Shown here piece by piece: positions 25,760-33,866 of a DNA stretch of 41,627 bases. The notes below the pieces were generated by a model, which saw only the letters and a program-made list of their open reading frames with translations, searched no databases and was not told where the DNA came from. The first letter of the stretch is position 1. The number at the start of each line of letters is the position of its first letter. The stretch covers positions 1-41,627 of the forward strand of contig JAFZPG010000104.1 in the NCBI GenBank assembly GCA_017550425.1. The letters are read 5' to 3'. Source of the DNA: Lachnospiraceae bacterium. GTDB taxonomy: Bacteria; Bacillota; Clostridia; Lachnospirales; Lachnospiraceae. The position numbers and the translations under genes were made by a program.

Positions 25760-26806
25760 TTAGTCTTTTCTCAGTTTTACTTTATTTCTTGCGAGCCGCC
25801 GTTGGTCTTCATCGGTGGCTGCGTAATGCTTACGGGTGGTATTTACATCGGAGTGGCCTAAAACGTCGGCAACGAGGTAGATGTCGCCCGTTTCTCTGTA
25901 GAGATTGGTGCCGTAAGTGCTACGCAGTTTGTGCGGCGTGATCGGCTTGATCGGATTGACGATCGAAGCATACTTTTTTACGAGGTTCTCGACAGAACGT
26001 ACGCTCATGCGTTTTAACTGAAGCGACAAAAAGAGCGCTTCCTCGTGACCGGAGCACGGGATCATACTTTCACGTTGCTCCATATACATGGCCAGGGCGT
26101 TGTCGACCTCGTCGCCGAAGTAGACATTGGCCTCTTTGCCACCTTTTCGAACAATGGAGATACAGCCGTTTTTGAAGTCTACATCTTTGATGTTCAGGCC
26201 GACGCATTCAGATACACGAATGCCGGTGCCGAGCAGGAGAGTAATGAGAGCGAGGTCGCGGGTCACGGTCTTTTTATGATATTCCTGCTGCTTTTCGGTA
26301 AGTTCTTCACCGCCTTCGATGGTATCCAGGAGCATGGCGACTTCATCCGGGTCGAGTCGGATGATCGTTTTCTCTGTAAGTTTCGGCATCTCGATGAGCT
26401 CCGCAGGGTTGGTTTTGATCATCTCCATATGATAGAAATACTTGTAGAAGGATTTGATGGATGCGATCTTACGTTTAATGCCTCGGGCACCATTTACGTG
26501 TTCTGTATCATCCTCGTCGCTTTTATAGTATTTAATGTATTCGATATATTGTTCCAATTCAAGCGCGCGTATCTTATCGAGTTCCTCAACCTGGATCGAA
26601 GAGATCTCACGACCCTGAAGAGGTGTGGGTTCATTGACCAGAAAGCGGAAAAAAACGTTGAGATCGTAGGCATAGGCGATACGTGTGCGCGTCGCCGTTT
26701 TGTGCTCAATGCCACGGAAGAAATCCATGACAAAGGGCGGGAGAGGGGCGGTCAATTCTCTCAGTTTCAATACATTTTCACGGTTTTTGATATCTGCGTA
26801 TTTCAT
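25760..26806 (-). CDS. Tyrosine recombinase, XerC/XerD-like
   Basis: A 348-aa tyrosine site-specific recombinase. The N-terminal SAM-like core-binding domain covers about residues 20-130. The catalytic domain has R197 in GTGIRVSE, a beta-hairpin lysine (K221 or K224), the H292-K-L-R295 box, H318 in LGHSD and the nucleophile Y328 in RKHYAA, so the full set is present. It lies next to ttcA with no phage or transposon genes, which favours a chromosomal Xer-type enzyme (dimer resolution or local inversion) over a mobile-element integrase. It is slightly longer than typical XerC/D (about 300 aa) because of inserts near residues 60-75 and 95-108. AAAGGA precedes the start. Confidence 0.93.
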   Translation of the reverse strand: MKYADIKNRENVLKLRELTAPLPPFVMDFFRGIEHKTATRTRIAYAYDLNVFFRFLVNEPTPLQGREISSIQVEELDKIRALELEQYIEYIKYYKSDEDDTEHVNGARGIKRKIASIKSFYKYFYHMEMIKTNPAELIEMPKLTEKTIIRLDPDEVAMLLDTIEGGEELTEKQQEYHKKTVTRDLALITLLLGTGIRVSECVGLNIKDVDFKNGCISIVRKGGKEANVYFGDEVDNALAMYMEQRESMIPCSGHEEALFLSLQLKRMSVRSVENLVKKYASIVNPIKPITPHKLRSTYGTNLYRETGDIYLVADVLGHSDVNTTRKHYAATDEDQRRLARNKVKLRKD

Positions 26807-26884
26807 GGGATTATCCTTTCTGAGCCTGTAAAATCAATGGTTTGCAGCGATATAATCAATACTTATATGCCCAAACTGGCAGGG

Positions 26885-27625
26885 CTATAATCTGCCCTTA
26901 TAGTCCGAATCGGGTTCCCAACCCTTAAGATTTCCATGCTCGATGGCCGAAAACAGGCAGCTGCGGATGCGGGGATTTTCCGCCTCTAAGGATTTGACCA
27001 GTTGTTTCATGGTTTCACGTTTGGTAAATCCGTCAGCCGGGCATTTTGCCTTTACGACCGGAAGATCGTATTTTTTCTTGAAAGCAATAATTTCTCTTTC
27101 TTCCACATAGATGAGCGGGCGGATGACGTGCAGGTCCATGCGGTCCAGATAAGTATTCGGGGCAAATGTATTTAAGCGCCCTTCAAAGATCAGGGACATT
27201 AGGAAGGTCTCGATGATGTCATCGACATGATGCGCGTAGGCTACTTTATTGCATCCCAGACGTTTAATTTCGTCGTTGAGCGCGCCTTTGCGCATTTTGG
27301 CGCAGAGGGAACATGGATTGGTTTCTTTGCGCTGATCGAAAATGATCTGGTAGATATCGGTTTTTACAACATGGTACGGTACATCGAGTTTTTCGCACAG
27401 AGCGGCGATCTCGGATGTGTCGAAGTCCGGTAAGCCGAGATCTACGGTGATCGCTACGATGTCAAAATGTCTGGGATAAAATCGTTTGAGCCCATGTAGC
27501 GCATACAGTAAAGTAAGTGAGTCTTTGCCGCCGGAAATCCCGATGGCGATCTTGTCGCCGTCGTCGATCAGATGATAAAGATCAACGGCGCGACGTGTAT
27601 AACTTAAAAGACGTTGAAGTGTCAT
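26885..27625 (-). CDS. TtcA-family tRNA 2-thiocytidine synthetase
   Basis: A 246-aa PP-loop enzyme of the TtcA group, which thiolates C32 of certain tRNAs using ATP and an iron-sulfur cluster. The PP-loop SGGKDS is at residues 31-36. The cluster cysteines are visible as C105 and C108 in CSLCAKMRKG and C195 in KCPADG, and AHHVDDIIET is the conserved central motif. Transcription runs towards the recombinase, with 78 bases between them. A GAGGT site lies upstream of the ATG. The precise tRNA target is inferred from the family. Confidence 0.9.
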   Translation of the reverse strand: MTLQRLLSYTRRAVDLYHLIDDGDKIAIGISGGKDSLTLLYALHGLKRFYPRHFDIVAITVDLGLPDFDTSEIAALCEKLDVPYHVVKTDIYQIIFDQRKETNPCSLCAKMRKGALNDEIKRLGCNKVAYAHHVDDIIETFLMSLIFEGRLNTFAPNTYLDRMDLHVIRPLIYVEEREIIAFKKKYDLPVVKAKCPADGFTKRETMKQLVKSLEAENPRIRSCLFSAIEHGNLKGWEPDSDYKGRL

Positions 27626-27711
27626 GAAGATAACCTCGTGGTAACATTGATATGTATGAACGTATTTTTGTGAGTTTCAGGGTGTAAAAATATGCCCGGA
27701 GGTTCTGAAAA

Positions 27712-27724
27712 ACGCTCTGAGCGT
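27712..27724. promoter_or_regulatory. 13-bp perfect palindrome in the ttcA-glmS intergenic region
   Basis: ACGCTC-T-GAGCGT is a perfect inverted repeat about 90 bases upstream of the ttcA start. It could be an operator for ttcA; a short chance palindrome is the alternative. I see no clear -10 and -35 pair beside it. Confidence 0.3.
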
Positions 27725-27750
27725 AGTATATCACGTACAGGATAATAATA

Positions 27751-27888
27751 CAAGTTTAACGAATAGTTGAGGTATGGCCATGACGCATTAAAAATGTAAG
27801 TTTAACGTATAGTTGACCGGAATAACCATAATTTTTAAACGTTCTTCACGTCAACTATGCGTTAAACTTGAGTTTCGCGAATAGTTGC
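27751..27888. repeat. Cluster of four 20-bp repeats upstream of glmS
   Basis: Copies: R1 27751-27770 (CAAGTTTAACGAATAGTTGA, plus), R2 27797-27816 (plus, 17 of 20 or better to R1), R3 27851-27870 (minus orientation, differs from R1 by one base), R4 27869-27888 (plus, degenerate, about 15 of 20, overlapping R3 by two bases). The conserved core is AGTTTAACG-N-ATAGTTGA. Inside each copy AGTT recurs 11 bases apart, one helical turn, as in direct-repeat binding sites of winged-helix regulators. The cluster ends about 40 bases before the glmS -35. The rest of the 393-base gap (27626-28018) holds the palindrome at 27712 and the glmS promoter, and nothing else I can support. Confidence 0.8.
27797..27870. 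other. Long inverted repeat formed by R2 and R3
   Basis: R2 (27797-27817) and R3 (27850-27870) face each other and can pair over about 20 bases with one or two mismatches, enclosing a 32-base AT-rich spacer. If transcribed it would form a long hairpin; as DNA it gives two head-to-head protein sites. Confidence 0.7.
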
Positions 27889-27925
27889 ATGCCGATCATG
27901 CAGACCTGCCCTTACCTCTTATGGC

Positions 27926-27954
27926 TTGCAATTTCCACTCTTCTGTGCTACTAT
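27926..27954 (+). promoter_or_regulatory. Sigma-A type promoter for glmS
   Basis: TTGCAA at 27926-27931 and TACTAT at 27949-27954 are 17 bases apart. The predicted start near 27961 leaves a leader of only about 58 bases before the glmS ATG, with AAGGAG at 28006-28011. TGTACAC and GTGCACA flank the predicted start as an imperfect inverted repeat. Confidence 0.75.
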
Positions 27955-28018
27955 GTACACGTGTTTTGTGCACAGCAAATGTGCTTTGGTTTCGAAATAA
28001 ACTCAAGGAGTAAAATAT

Positions 28019-29860
28019 ATGTGTGGTATTATCGGTTACAATGGAAATCTGATGGCTCCCGGTCTTCTCATCGAAGGTTTGGAGCGTTTGGAATATCGTG
28101 GCTACGACAGCGCCGGTATCGCTGTTAAAGACAGCAAGACCGGTTCCTTTCATGTGATCAAAGAAGTCGGTAAGGTTTCTAAGCTTAAGGAACGTCTGCC
28201 GGAACTTGCTGACGTTATATCGACCTGCGGCATTGGCCATACACGATGGGCTACGCACGGCGGCGTTTGCGAAGTCAATGCACACCCGCATACGTTTGGT
28301 CGTGTCGTATTGTTACACAATGGAATTATTGAAAATCACCGTGAACTCGTAGAAAAGTTCGGTTTGAAGGGTAAATTAAAAACTCAGACCGATACCGAGA
28401 TCGCTGCGGCTGTTTTTGATGCATATTATAAGGGAAATCCCAAGGAAGCCATCCGTAAGGCCGTAAAGGAGTTTATCGGAACCTACGCTTTCTGCATTAT
28501 GTTTGTTGAGGAAGACTCCGAAGAAAGCAAGACCGATGAGATTTATGCGATCCGCAGCGTAAGTCCCTTGGTTGCTACGCTTTGCGATGACGGCGCTTTT
28601 ATCTCTTCGGATATCACCGCATTGATCAAATATACAAATAAATACTTCGTAGTTCCGGAAAACCATATTGTGACCCTGGGTAAGAATTCCATGACCATCG
28701 AGGATATGCGCGGACATGCGTTCACTCCGGAATATCTGACGGTCGATTGGGATCTTTCCGCCGCACAAAAAGGCGGTTATAAGCATTATATGATGAAGGA
28801 GATCATGGAACAGCCGGATGTGATCGCAGCAACGATCCATGGCCGTATCGCAGAAGGTCTCCCCTCTCTCGCTAACGACAATGTGCCCGACGATATCTTT
28901 AAGGGCTTAAAGAGCATCCAGATCGTAGCCTGCGGTACCGCAATGCATGCCGGCATGGTCTTTAAAGCCATGGTTGAGCCGTTGATTCGCATACCTGTAA
29001 CGGTCAATATCGCTTCGGAATTTCGTTATCAGGATCCGATCATCGATAATCATACTCTGGTTATCGCTATTTCCCAGTCCGGCGAAACGATCGATACTTT
29101 AGAGGCGCTCCGCCTGTCGAAGCGTTACGGCGCTACTACCCTTTCTGTGGTCAATGTACAGGGGTCCAGCATTGCCCGTGAGAGTGATTATGTTGTATAT
29201 ACCTATGCAGGCCCGGAGATCGCCGTTGCCAGCACGAAGGCTTACACTGTACAGATCGCAACCCTGTATCTGATCGGTTGCCGCATCGCATTGGCCAATA
29301 AAAAGATCACGGTCAAAGCTGCAAAACAGTTTATCCATGACCTTGAGCAGGTACCGGCGCAGATCAAGAGCATTTTGGATAACCAGGAGCCCATCCGTAA
29401 GGCTGCCAAATACCTGAAAAAAGCGAAAGACGCATTTTTTATCGGACGCGGGAACGATTATTCACTCTCGCTCGAAGGCTCGCTGAAACTCAAGGAGATC
29501 TCCTATATCCACGCGGAGGCTTATGCCGCCGGTGAACTGAAGCATGGTACCATCGCTCTCATCACCGATAAGGTTCCCGTGATCGCCGTGGCGACCCAGC
29601 GCACTGTTTTTTCCAAGACCATCTCCAATATTCGTGAGGTCAACGCCCGGGGCGCATATGTGATCCTGATCAAGGAGGAACAGACGGTCGTTGATAAAGA
29701 CTTATGCAAGATCCAATTGAATATTCCGGAGACCGAGGATGTGTTCTCCGTCTTTCCTGCTTCCGCGATCCTGCAGTTGATCGCTTACTACTCTGCAGAT
29801 GCGCGCGGACTGGATGTGGACATGCCTCGAAACCTGGCTAAATCGGTTACCGTAGAGTAA
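28019..29860 (+). CDS. glmS: Glutamine-fructose-6-phosphate aminotransferase (isomerising)
   Basis: Makes glucosamine-6-phosphate from fructose-6-phosphate and glutamine, the entry step to UDP-GlcNAc and peptidoglycan. The 613-aa protein begins MCGIIGYNG, so the Ntn nucleophile Cys follows the removed Met; the glutaminase domain shows GHTRWATHG and LHNGIIEN. Two SIS domains follow, with QIVACGTA, AISQSGETIDT, ASTKAYT and FIGRG, and the conserved C-terminus LAKSVTVE. The leader is too short for a glmS ribozyme, so regulation probably acts at the promoter, perhaps through the upstream repeats. Confidence 0.98.
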   Translation: MCGIIGYNGNLMAPGLLIEGLERLEYRGYDSAGIAVKDSKTGSFHVIKEVGKVSKLKERLPELADVISTCGIGHTRWATHGGVCEVNAHPHTFGRVVLLHNGIIENHRELVEKFGLKGKLKTQTDTEIAAAVFDAYYKGNPKEAIRKAVKEFIGTYAFCIMFVEEDSEESKTDEIYAIRSVSPLVATLCDDGAFISSDITALIKYTNKYFVVPENHIVTLGKNSMTIEDMRGHAFTPEYLTVDWDLSAAQKGGYKHYMMKEIMEQPDVIAATIHGRIAEGLPSLANDNVPDDIFKGLKSIQIVACGTAMHAGMVFKAMVEPLIRIPVTVNIASEFRYQDPIIDNHTLVIAISQSGETIDTLEALRLSKRYGATTLSVVNVQGSSIARESDYVVYTYAGPEIAVASTKAYTVQIATLYLIGCRIALANKKITVKAAKQFIHDLEQVPAQIKSILDNQEPIRKAAKYLKKAKDAFFIGRGNDYSLSLEGSLKLKEISYIHAEAYAAGELKHGTIALITDKVPVIAVATQRTVFSKTISNIREVNARGAYVILIKEEQTVVDKDLCKIQLNIPETEDVFSVFPASAILQLIAYYSADARGLDVDMPRNLAKSVTVE

Positions 29861-29894
29861 ACGGTACGCTTTATATCCTTTTGGGGAGTAACAC

Positions 29895-30506
29895 ATGGCA
29901 AATGATAAACTGACCGCAAAACAACAGCGGGTCTATGAATATCTGACTGAATTCACGCACAGGAACGGCTATGCCCCTTCGGTGCGCGAGATATGTGAGG
30001 ATCTTGAATTAAAATCTACCGCTACCGTTGCCGGACATTTGGAAACGCTCGAGAAAAAGGGCTACATACGCCGCGGGACCGGTAAAAACCGGGCCATCGA
30101 GATCGTCAGTGACCGTGACCTGCGTTCGGATATCGTTCATATCCCGTTGATCGGCCGTGTAGCTGCCGGCCTGCCGATCCTGGCTGAACAGAATATCGAA
30201 GGATATTTCTCCGTGAACAGCGATGCATTGCCCCGTGGAGGAACCCTGTTCATGTTGAAGGTGCGAGGCGACAGCATGGTCAATATCGGGATACGAAACG
30301 GCGACCAGGTCATCGTCTCCTCCACTCCCACTGCCGAAAACGGCGATGTGGTCGTGGCATTGATCGAAAACGAAGCCACCGTTAAAACATTTTATAAAGA
30401 AAAGGGGCGCTATCGCCTGCAACCGGAAAATGATACGATGGAGCCCATCATCGTAAAGGATTGTAAGATCCTCGGAAAGGTCGTCGGACTGTTCCGAATC
30501 TTCTGA
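29895..30506 (+). CDS. lexA: LexA repressor
   Basis: The SOS repressor, self-cleaved when RecA filaments form. The 203-aa protein has the N-terminal winged helix (KQQRVYEYLTEF, GYAPSVREIC, STATVAGHLETLEKKGYI), the Ala91-Gly92 cleavage site in GRVAAGLP, and the catalytic pair S127 (RGDSM) and K164 (EATVKTF). All functional residues are present. It starts 34 bases after glmS with GGGGAG upstream, so it is probably cotranscribed with it. No Gram-positive type SOS box (GAAC-N4-GTTC) is visible in that gap. Confidence 0.97.
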   Translation: MANDKLTAKQQRVYEYLTEFTHRNGYAPSVREICEDLELKSTATVAGHLETLEKKGYIRRGTGKNRAIEIVSDRDLRSDIVHIPLIGRVAAGLPILAEQNIEGYFSVNSDALPRGGTLFMLKVRGDSMVNIGIRNGDQVIVSSTPTAENGDVVVALIENEATVKTFYKEKGRYRLQPENDTMEPIIVKDCKILGKVVGLFRIF

Positions 30507-30516
30507 GAAACATATA

Positions 30517-30543
30517 AAAGGCTGTCACGAGGTGACAGCCTTT
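30517..30543. terminator. Rho-independent terminator between lexA and the SNF2 gene
   Basis: AAAGGCTGTCAC at 30517-30528 and GTGACAGCCTTT at 30532-30543 form a perfect 12-bp stem with a 3-base loop, followed by TGTTTTTT. It ends the glmS-lexA transcript and may also act on the convergent helicase gene. Confidence 0.95.
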
Positions 30544-30559
30544 GTTTTTTATGTTCTGT

Positions 30560-33500
30560 TTATCGAAGCAATTCAAGCAACTCTTCGCGCGTCAGGTTGC
30601 CGAAGGATGCCTTCTCGGTATCGAGGATGCGCTCGGCCAGGTCGCCTTTCGCCTGCTGGAGTTTCAGAATGTTTTCTTCGATCGTGTTCTCGATGATGAA
30701 ACGGAACACGGAAACCACGTTATTCTGGCCAATGCGGTGCGTGCGGTCAGTGGCCTGGTTCTGTACGGAAACGTTCCACCACGGGTCGTAGTGGATGACG
30801 ATGTCGGCTGCGGTCAGGTTGAGGCCGGTGCCGCCGGCTTTCAGTGAGATCAGGAAGATCCTCGCATCGGTTTGCGTTTCATCCTGGAATTTTTCGACCA
30901 GTTCCATCCTCTCCTGCTTCGGAGTATCCCCTGTAATGCGATAGAAGCCCAAATCCGCCTGTTTTAGGCGTTCAGCGATAATTTCCAGCATGGAAGTGAA
31001 TTGGCTGAATATGAGCATTTTATGGCCATCCTGGAGGGCCTGCCGGATATATTCCATGCACGCGTCCAGTTTAGCATTGCCCCCTTGGTAATCTTCGTAA
31101 AGGAGGTCAGGCGCACAACAGATCTGGCGCAGACGCAAAAGCTGCGACAGGATCTCAATCTTGTTTTGGTTGTAGGCTTCGTCGCTTTGGCCGGACAGCT
31201 GCTCAAGCAGTCGCGCGGTCCAAGCATCGTAGAGCTTGCGCTGCTCACCCTCGAGCCGTACGTAAACGGTTTCTTCGAGCTTGTCGGGCAGTTCGGGCAA
31301 TACATCCTTCTTACGACGCCGCAGGATGAACGGGGCGATCATGGAGCGAAGCTTCTCAGCCGCTCTCTCATCGCCATCCTTCACGATCGGGATCTCGAGC
31401 CGCTCGCGGACTTCGGAATAGTCGTACAGATAGTCCGGCATCAGGAAGGAAAAGATGCTCCAGAGCTCGCTCAGACGGTTTTCGATCGGGGTTCCGGTCA
31501 ATGAAAAACGCGTCGCGCTACGGATGGTCTTTACCGACTGGGCGTTCTTCGTCTGTTGATTCTTGATATATTGTGCTTCGTCGAGGATCTCAAACGTGAA
31601 TTCGACATCTTCGTAGAATTCGTAATCCCTTCGGAGCAGGTCATAAGAAGTTATCAGAATGTCATATTCCGAATGCTCCTGAAGGATGGACTGGCGCTCG
31701 GGCGCCGTGCCGATGACCATAACGGCGGACAGGGACGGCGTGAATTTGCGGATCTCATTGTACCAGTTGAAGATCAATGAGGCAGGACACACGATCAGGG
31801 TGTGGTGCGGGCGGCCTTCCTCCTTCTCCGACAGGATCAGAGTCAGGAGCTGGATGGTCTTACCCAGACCCATTTCATCGGCCAGGATACCGCCGAAACC
31901 GTATTTTTGCAGACGCTTCAGCCAGTAGAAACCTTGAATCTGATAATCGCGCAAAACGGGCTTCAGGCTTTCCGGCACTTTCGGAAGCTTATCATCCTCT
32001 CCCGCCATGAAGTTTTCGGAGAACTGCTTGGCATCCGCACCGATCGCTATGGTGTCGTCATCGAGGCTTCTCGCCAGTTGTTCCAGATAGAATATGCGGT
32101 TGGCAGGCACGGAAAGTCCTGCGTGTTTTTTGTCGGTCAATGCTTTGTTTGAGATATGCATTTCCCGGAACAGACGGTCGGCTTCTTCGATCGCTTCGGT
32201 CCCTTCCTCCAGGGAAAAGAAGGTCCCGTCTTTCAAACGGAAATACTTTTTCTTCTTGCGGTATTGGTCGAGCAGGGACGCGATCTCATCCATGGTCAGC
32301 CCGTCTTCATCCGACACCTTCAGATCCAGCAGATTACCGTTTAAGGAGACACCGACGCGGATCTTCGATTTCGGACGCACCCGGATCTGCTTCACATCTT
32401 CGGAAGCATAGACGGTGCCGTGACGGTACAGGAACTCGATGCCGTCATAATAGAACTCGAACAGTTTATCCTCCGTATCGAGGACAAAACGATCTTTATC
32501 CGCAGGATCGCTCTGGAAATACCGACGGATGCGCATACGGATCTTCCGCTCGAGCATCATGTTCCGACGATAAACCGGCATGCCATCGATACTCTCCGAG
32601 TTTTCACCCAGGCGGACCCGGATGTCGTCGTAGCAGATCTTCGTGCGTAACACAAGAAGCCCCTGATCTTTTTCTTCCGGAATGTCCAGATAAAAAGAGA
32701 TCACGGGAACGGCCGGCACATAAGATGTCAGGTTGATGGCGTCGGACGCTTCGGTTTTCAAACAGGTCGATATCGGATACAGGACTTTCGCGTAGAATTC
32801 ACCGAAACGATCTTTATGGATCACACGGGAAATGTCTGTGCTCTTCCGCCCGGTCTTATCTTTCAAAAATGCCGAGAAAAAAGCACCGGTTTTCGCGGAA
32901 AACTCCGGATCACAGAGGTAAATGGAGTTATCGACGATGAGTGCGAGCTCGTACCCTGCCGAAATTAAGCGTATTTGGCCCTTTAAGGCCACTTTTATAT
33001 GTTCGTCGTGTATTTTATCAATTTCACAGGAAATGTCCGGATTTGAGGCGATTACGGGCATGAGGTGCGGAAGTTCGCTGTCGTAGACCAGGATCTGCTT
33101 CGGATCGAGGGCCCGGAGAAAGTCGGCCGTATTGTTATCGGTCAGAGGGATCCGGTGCATGCTGCGGAGCAGGTCATTCTCTCTCGTCGAAATCCGGCGC
33201 GCATCCTCGGTGCGAAGGATGAAATCCAAAAGCGCTTGTGAGCTTTCGGCAAATGCATCGCGGCTGTGCCGGAACGCCAACTGCTTGCCATAGGATATAT
33301 ACTCCTGATTCCAGACATGCCCGGCAAATTCGGTCAGGTTCTTTAAAACATAGGGGCGGTTCGTCCCGATCTTGAATTCCACCGCATAAGGATAACGTTC
33401 ATCGTCGTTAAGCACGATCTGAGGGATCAGGCTCACGGGTTCGGTGATCTCGGTGTCGTCAGCCTCGCGGTTCGAATAGGTCTCGATCAGGGAGGCGATC

Positions 33501-33856
33501 ACGGGATCCTCCGGATCGGCTTTCTTCGCTTGTTGCATTTCATCCGCTGCAGTCGATTTCGACCAAAGCAAAGCGATAGCTACGCCGTGGCGGCAGAGAT
33601 TGCCCGAAAAATGGCAGCGGCTGCAAACGTTTTGCGTGAACCGCTCGTTATTCGGATGATAGGTAACTTTAATAAAGGCGGGATCGCTCCGATCTGCAGA
33701 ATCGTCGGTCCCACCGGTCACGGTGATCTCATCTTTCCAAAACGAACTGACGTTGAAGACACGGTACTCTCCCGTCCGGGACAGCGACAGTCCGTTATAA
33801 TATTCCAGGTTGTTGACTGCGCTGAGCATGATCGCGGAACGGTTGAGGGCCGACAT
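30560..33856 (-). CDS. SNF2-family DEAD/DEAH helicase with SWIM zinc finger
   Basis: A 1098-aa Swi2/Snf2 ATPase. A SWIM zinc finger lies at the N-terminus (C78-S-R-C81, C88-R-H90), a long strand-rich region of about 500 residues follows (bacterial SNF2-associated type), and then the two helicase lobes: Walker A DEMGLGKT near residue 660, the motif II box DEAQ near 757, SLTGTPIENRL, and motifs V and VI in SLKAGGTGLNLTAADIVIHYDPWWN and DRTHRIGQ. It is expected to translocate on double-stranded DNA and remodel protein-DNA complexes; its exact role in bacteria is unclear. GTAAAGGAG precedes the start. No restriction or defence genes are adjacent, so a housekeeping role is more likely. Confidence 0.93.
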   Translation of the reverse strand: MSALNRSAIMLSAVNNLEYYNGLSLSRTGEYRVFNVSSFWKDEITVTGGTDDSADRSDPAFIKVTYHPNNERFTQNVCSRCHFSGNLCRHGVAIALLWSKSTAADEMQQAKKADPEDPVIASLIETYSNREADDTEITEPVSLIPQIVLNDDERYPYAVEFKIGTNRPYVLKNLTEFAGHVWNQEYISYGKQLAFRHSRDAFAESSQALLDFILRTEDARRISTRENDLLRSMHRIPLTDNNTADFLRALDPKQILVYDSELPHLMPVIASNPDISCEIDKIHDEHIKVALKGQIRLISAGYELALIVDNSIYLCDPEFSAKTGAFFSAFLKDKTGRKSTDISRVIHKDRFGEFYAKVLYPISTCLKTEASDAINLTSYVPAVPVISFYLDIPEEKDQGLLVLRTKICYDDIRVRLGENSESIDGMPVYRRNMMLERKIRMRIRRYFQSDPADKDRFVLDTEDKLFEFYYDGIEFLYRHGTVYASEDVKQIRVRPKSKIRVGVSLNGNLLDLKVSDEDGLTMDEIASLLDQYRKKKKYFRLKDGTFFSLEEGTEAIEEADRLFREMHISNKALTDKKHAGLSVPANRIFYLEQLARSLDDDTIAIGADAKQFSENFMAGEDDKLPKVPESLKPVLRDYQIQGFYWLKRLQKYGFGGILADEMGLGKTIQLLTLILSEKEEGRPHHTLIVCPASLIFNWYNEIRKFTPSLSAVMVIGTAPERQSILQEHSEYDILITSYDLLRRDYEFYEDVEFTFEILDEAQYIKNQQTKNAQSVKTIRSATRFSLTGTPIENRLSELWSIFSFLMPDYLYDYSEVRERLEIPIVKDGDERAAEKLRSMIAPFILRRRKKDVLPELPDKLEETVYVRLEGEQRKLYDAWTARLLEQLSGQSDEAYNQNKIEILSQLLRLRQICCAPDLLYEDYQGGNAKLDACMEYIRQALQDGHKMLIFSQFTSMLEIIAERLKQADLGFYRITGDTPKQERMELVEKFQDETQTDARIFLISLKAGGTGLNLTAADIVIHYDPWWNVSVQNQATDRTHRIGQNNVVSVFRFIIENTIEENILKLQQAKGDLAERILDTEKASFGNLTREELLELLR

Positions 33857-33866
33857 AGAGACTCCT

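Noticed and set aside
25760..26806. Integrase marking a mobile element or prophage
   Set aside because: No att-like direct repeats, tRNA target, excisionase or cargo genes are present around it.
26045..26890. Long plus-strand open frame of 281 codons
   Set aside because: It lies almost wholly antisense to the tyrosine recombinase, whose catalytic residues are intact, and its own translation shows no domain.
27751..27888. CRISPR array
   Set aside because: Only four short repeats, irregular spacing, mixed orientation and no cas genes.
27751..27888. dif or Xer recombination core site
   Set aside because: The repeats do not show two inverted 11-bp arms around a 6-bp centre like the known Firmicutes dif, and several copies are present.
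27626..28018. glmS ribozyme
   Set aside because: The predicted leader is too short and I could not find the conserved core; only a covariance search would settle it.
32140..32736. Plus-strand open frame of about 198 codons
   Set aside because: Antisense to the SNF2 helicase; rich in Arg, Ser and Pro as expected of a shadow frame.
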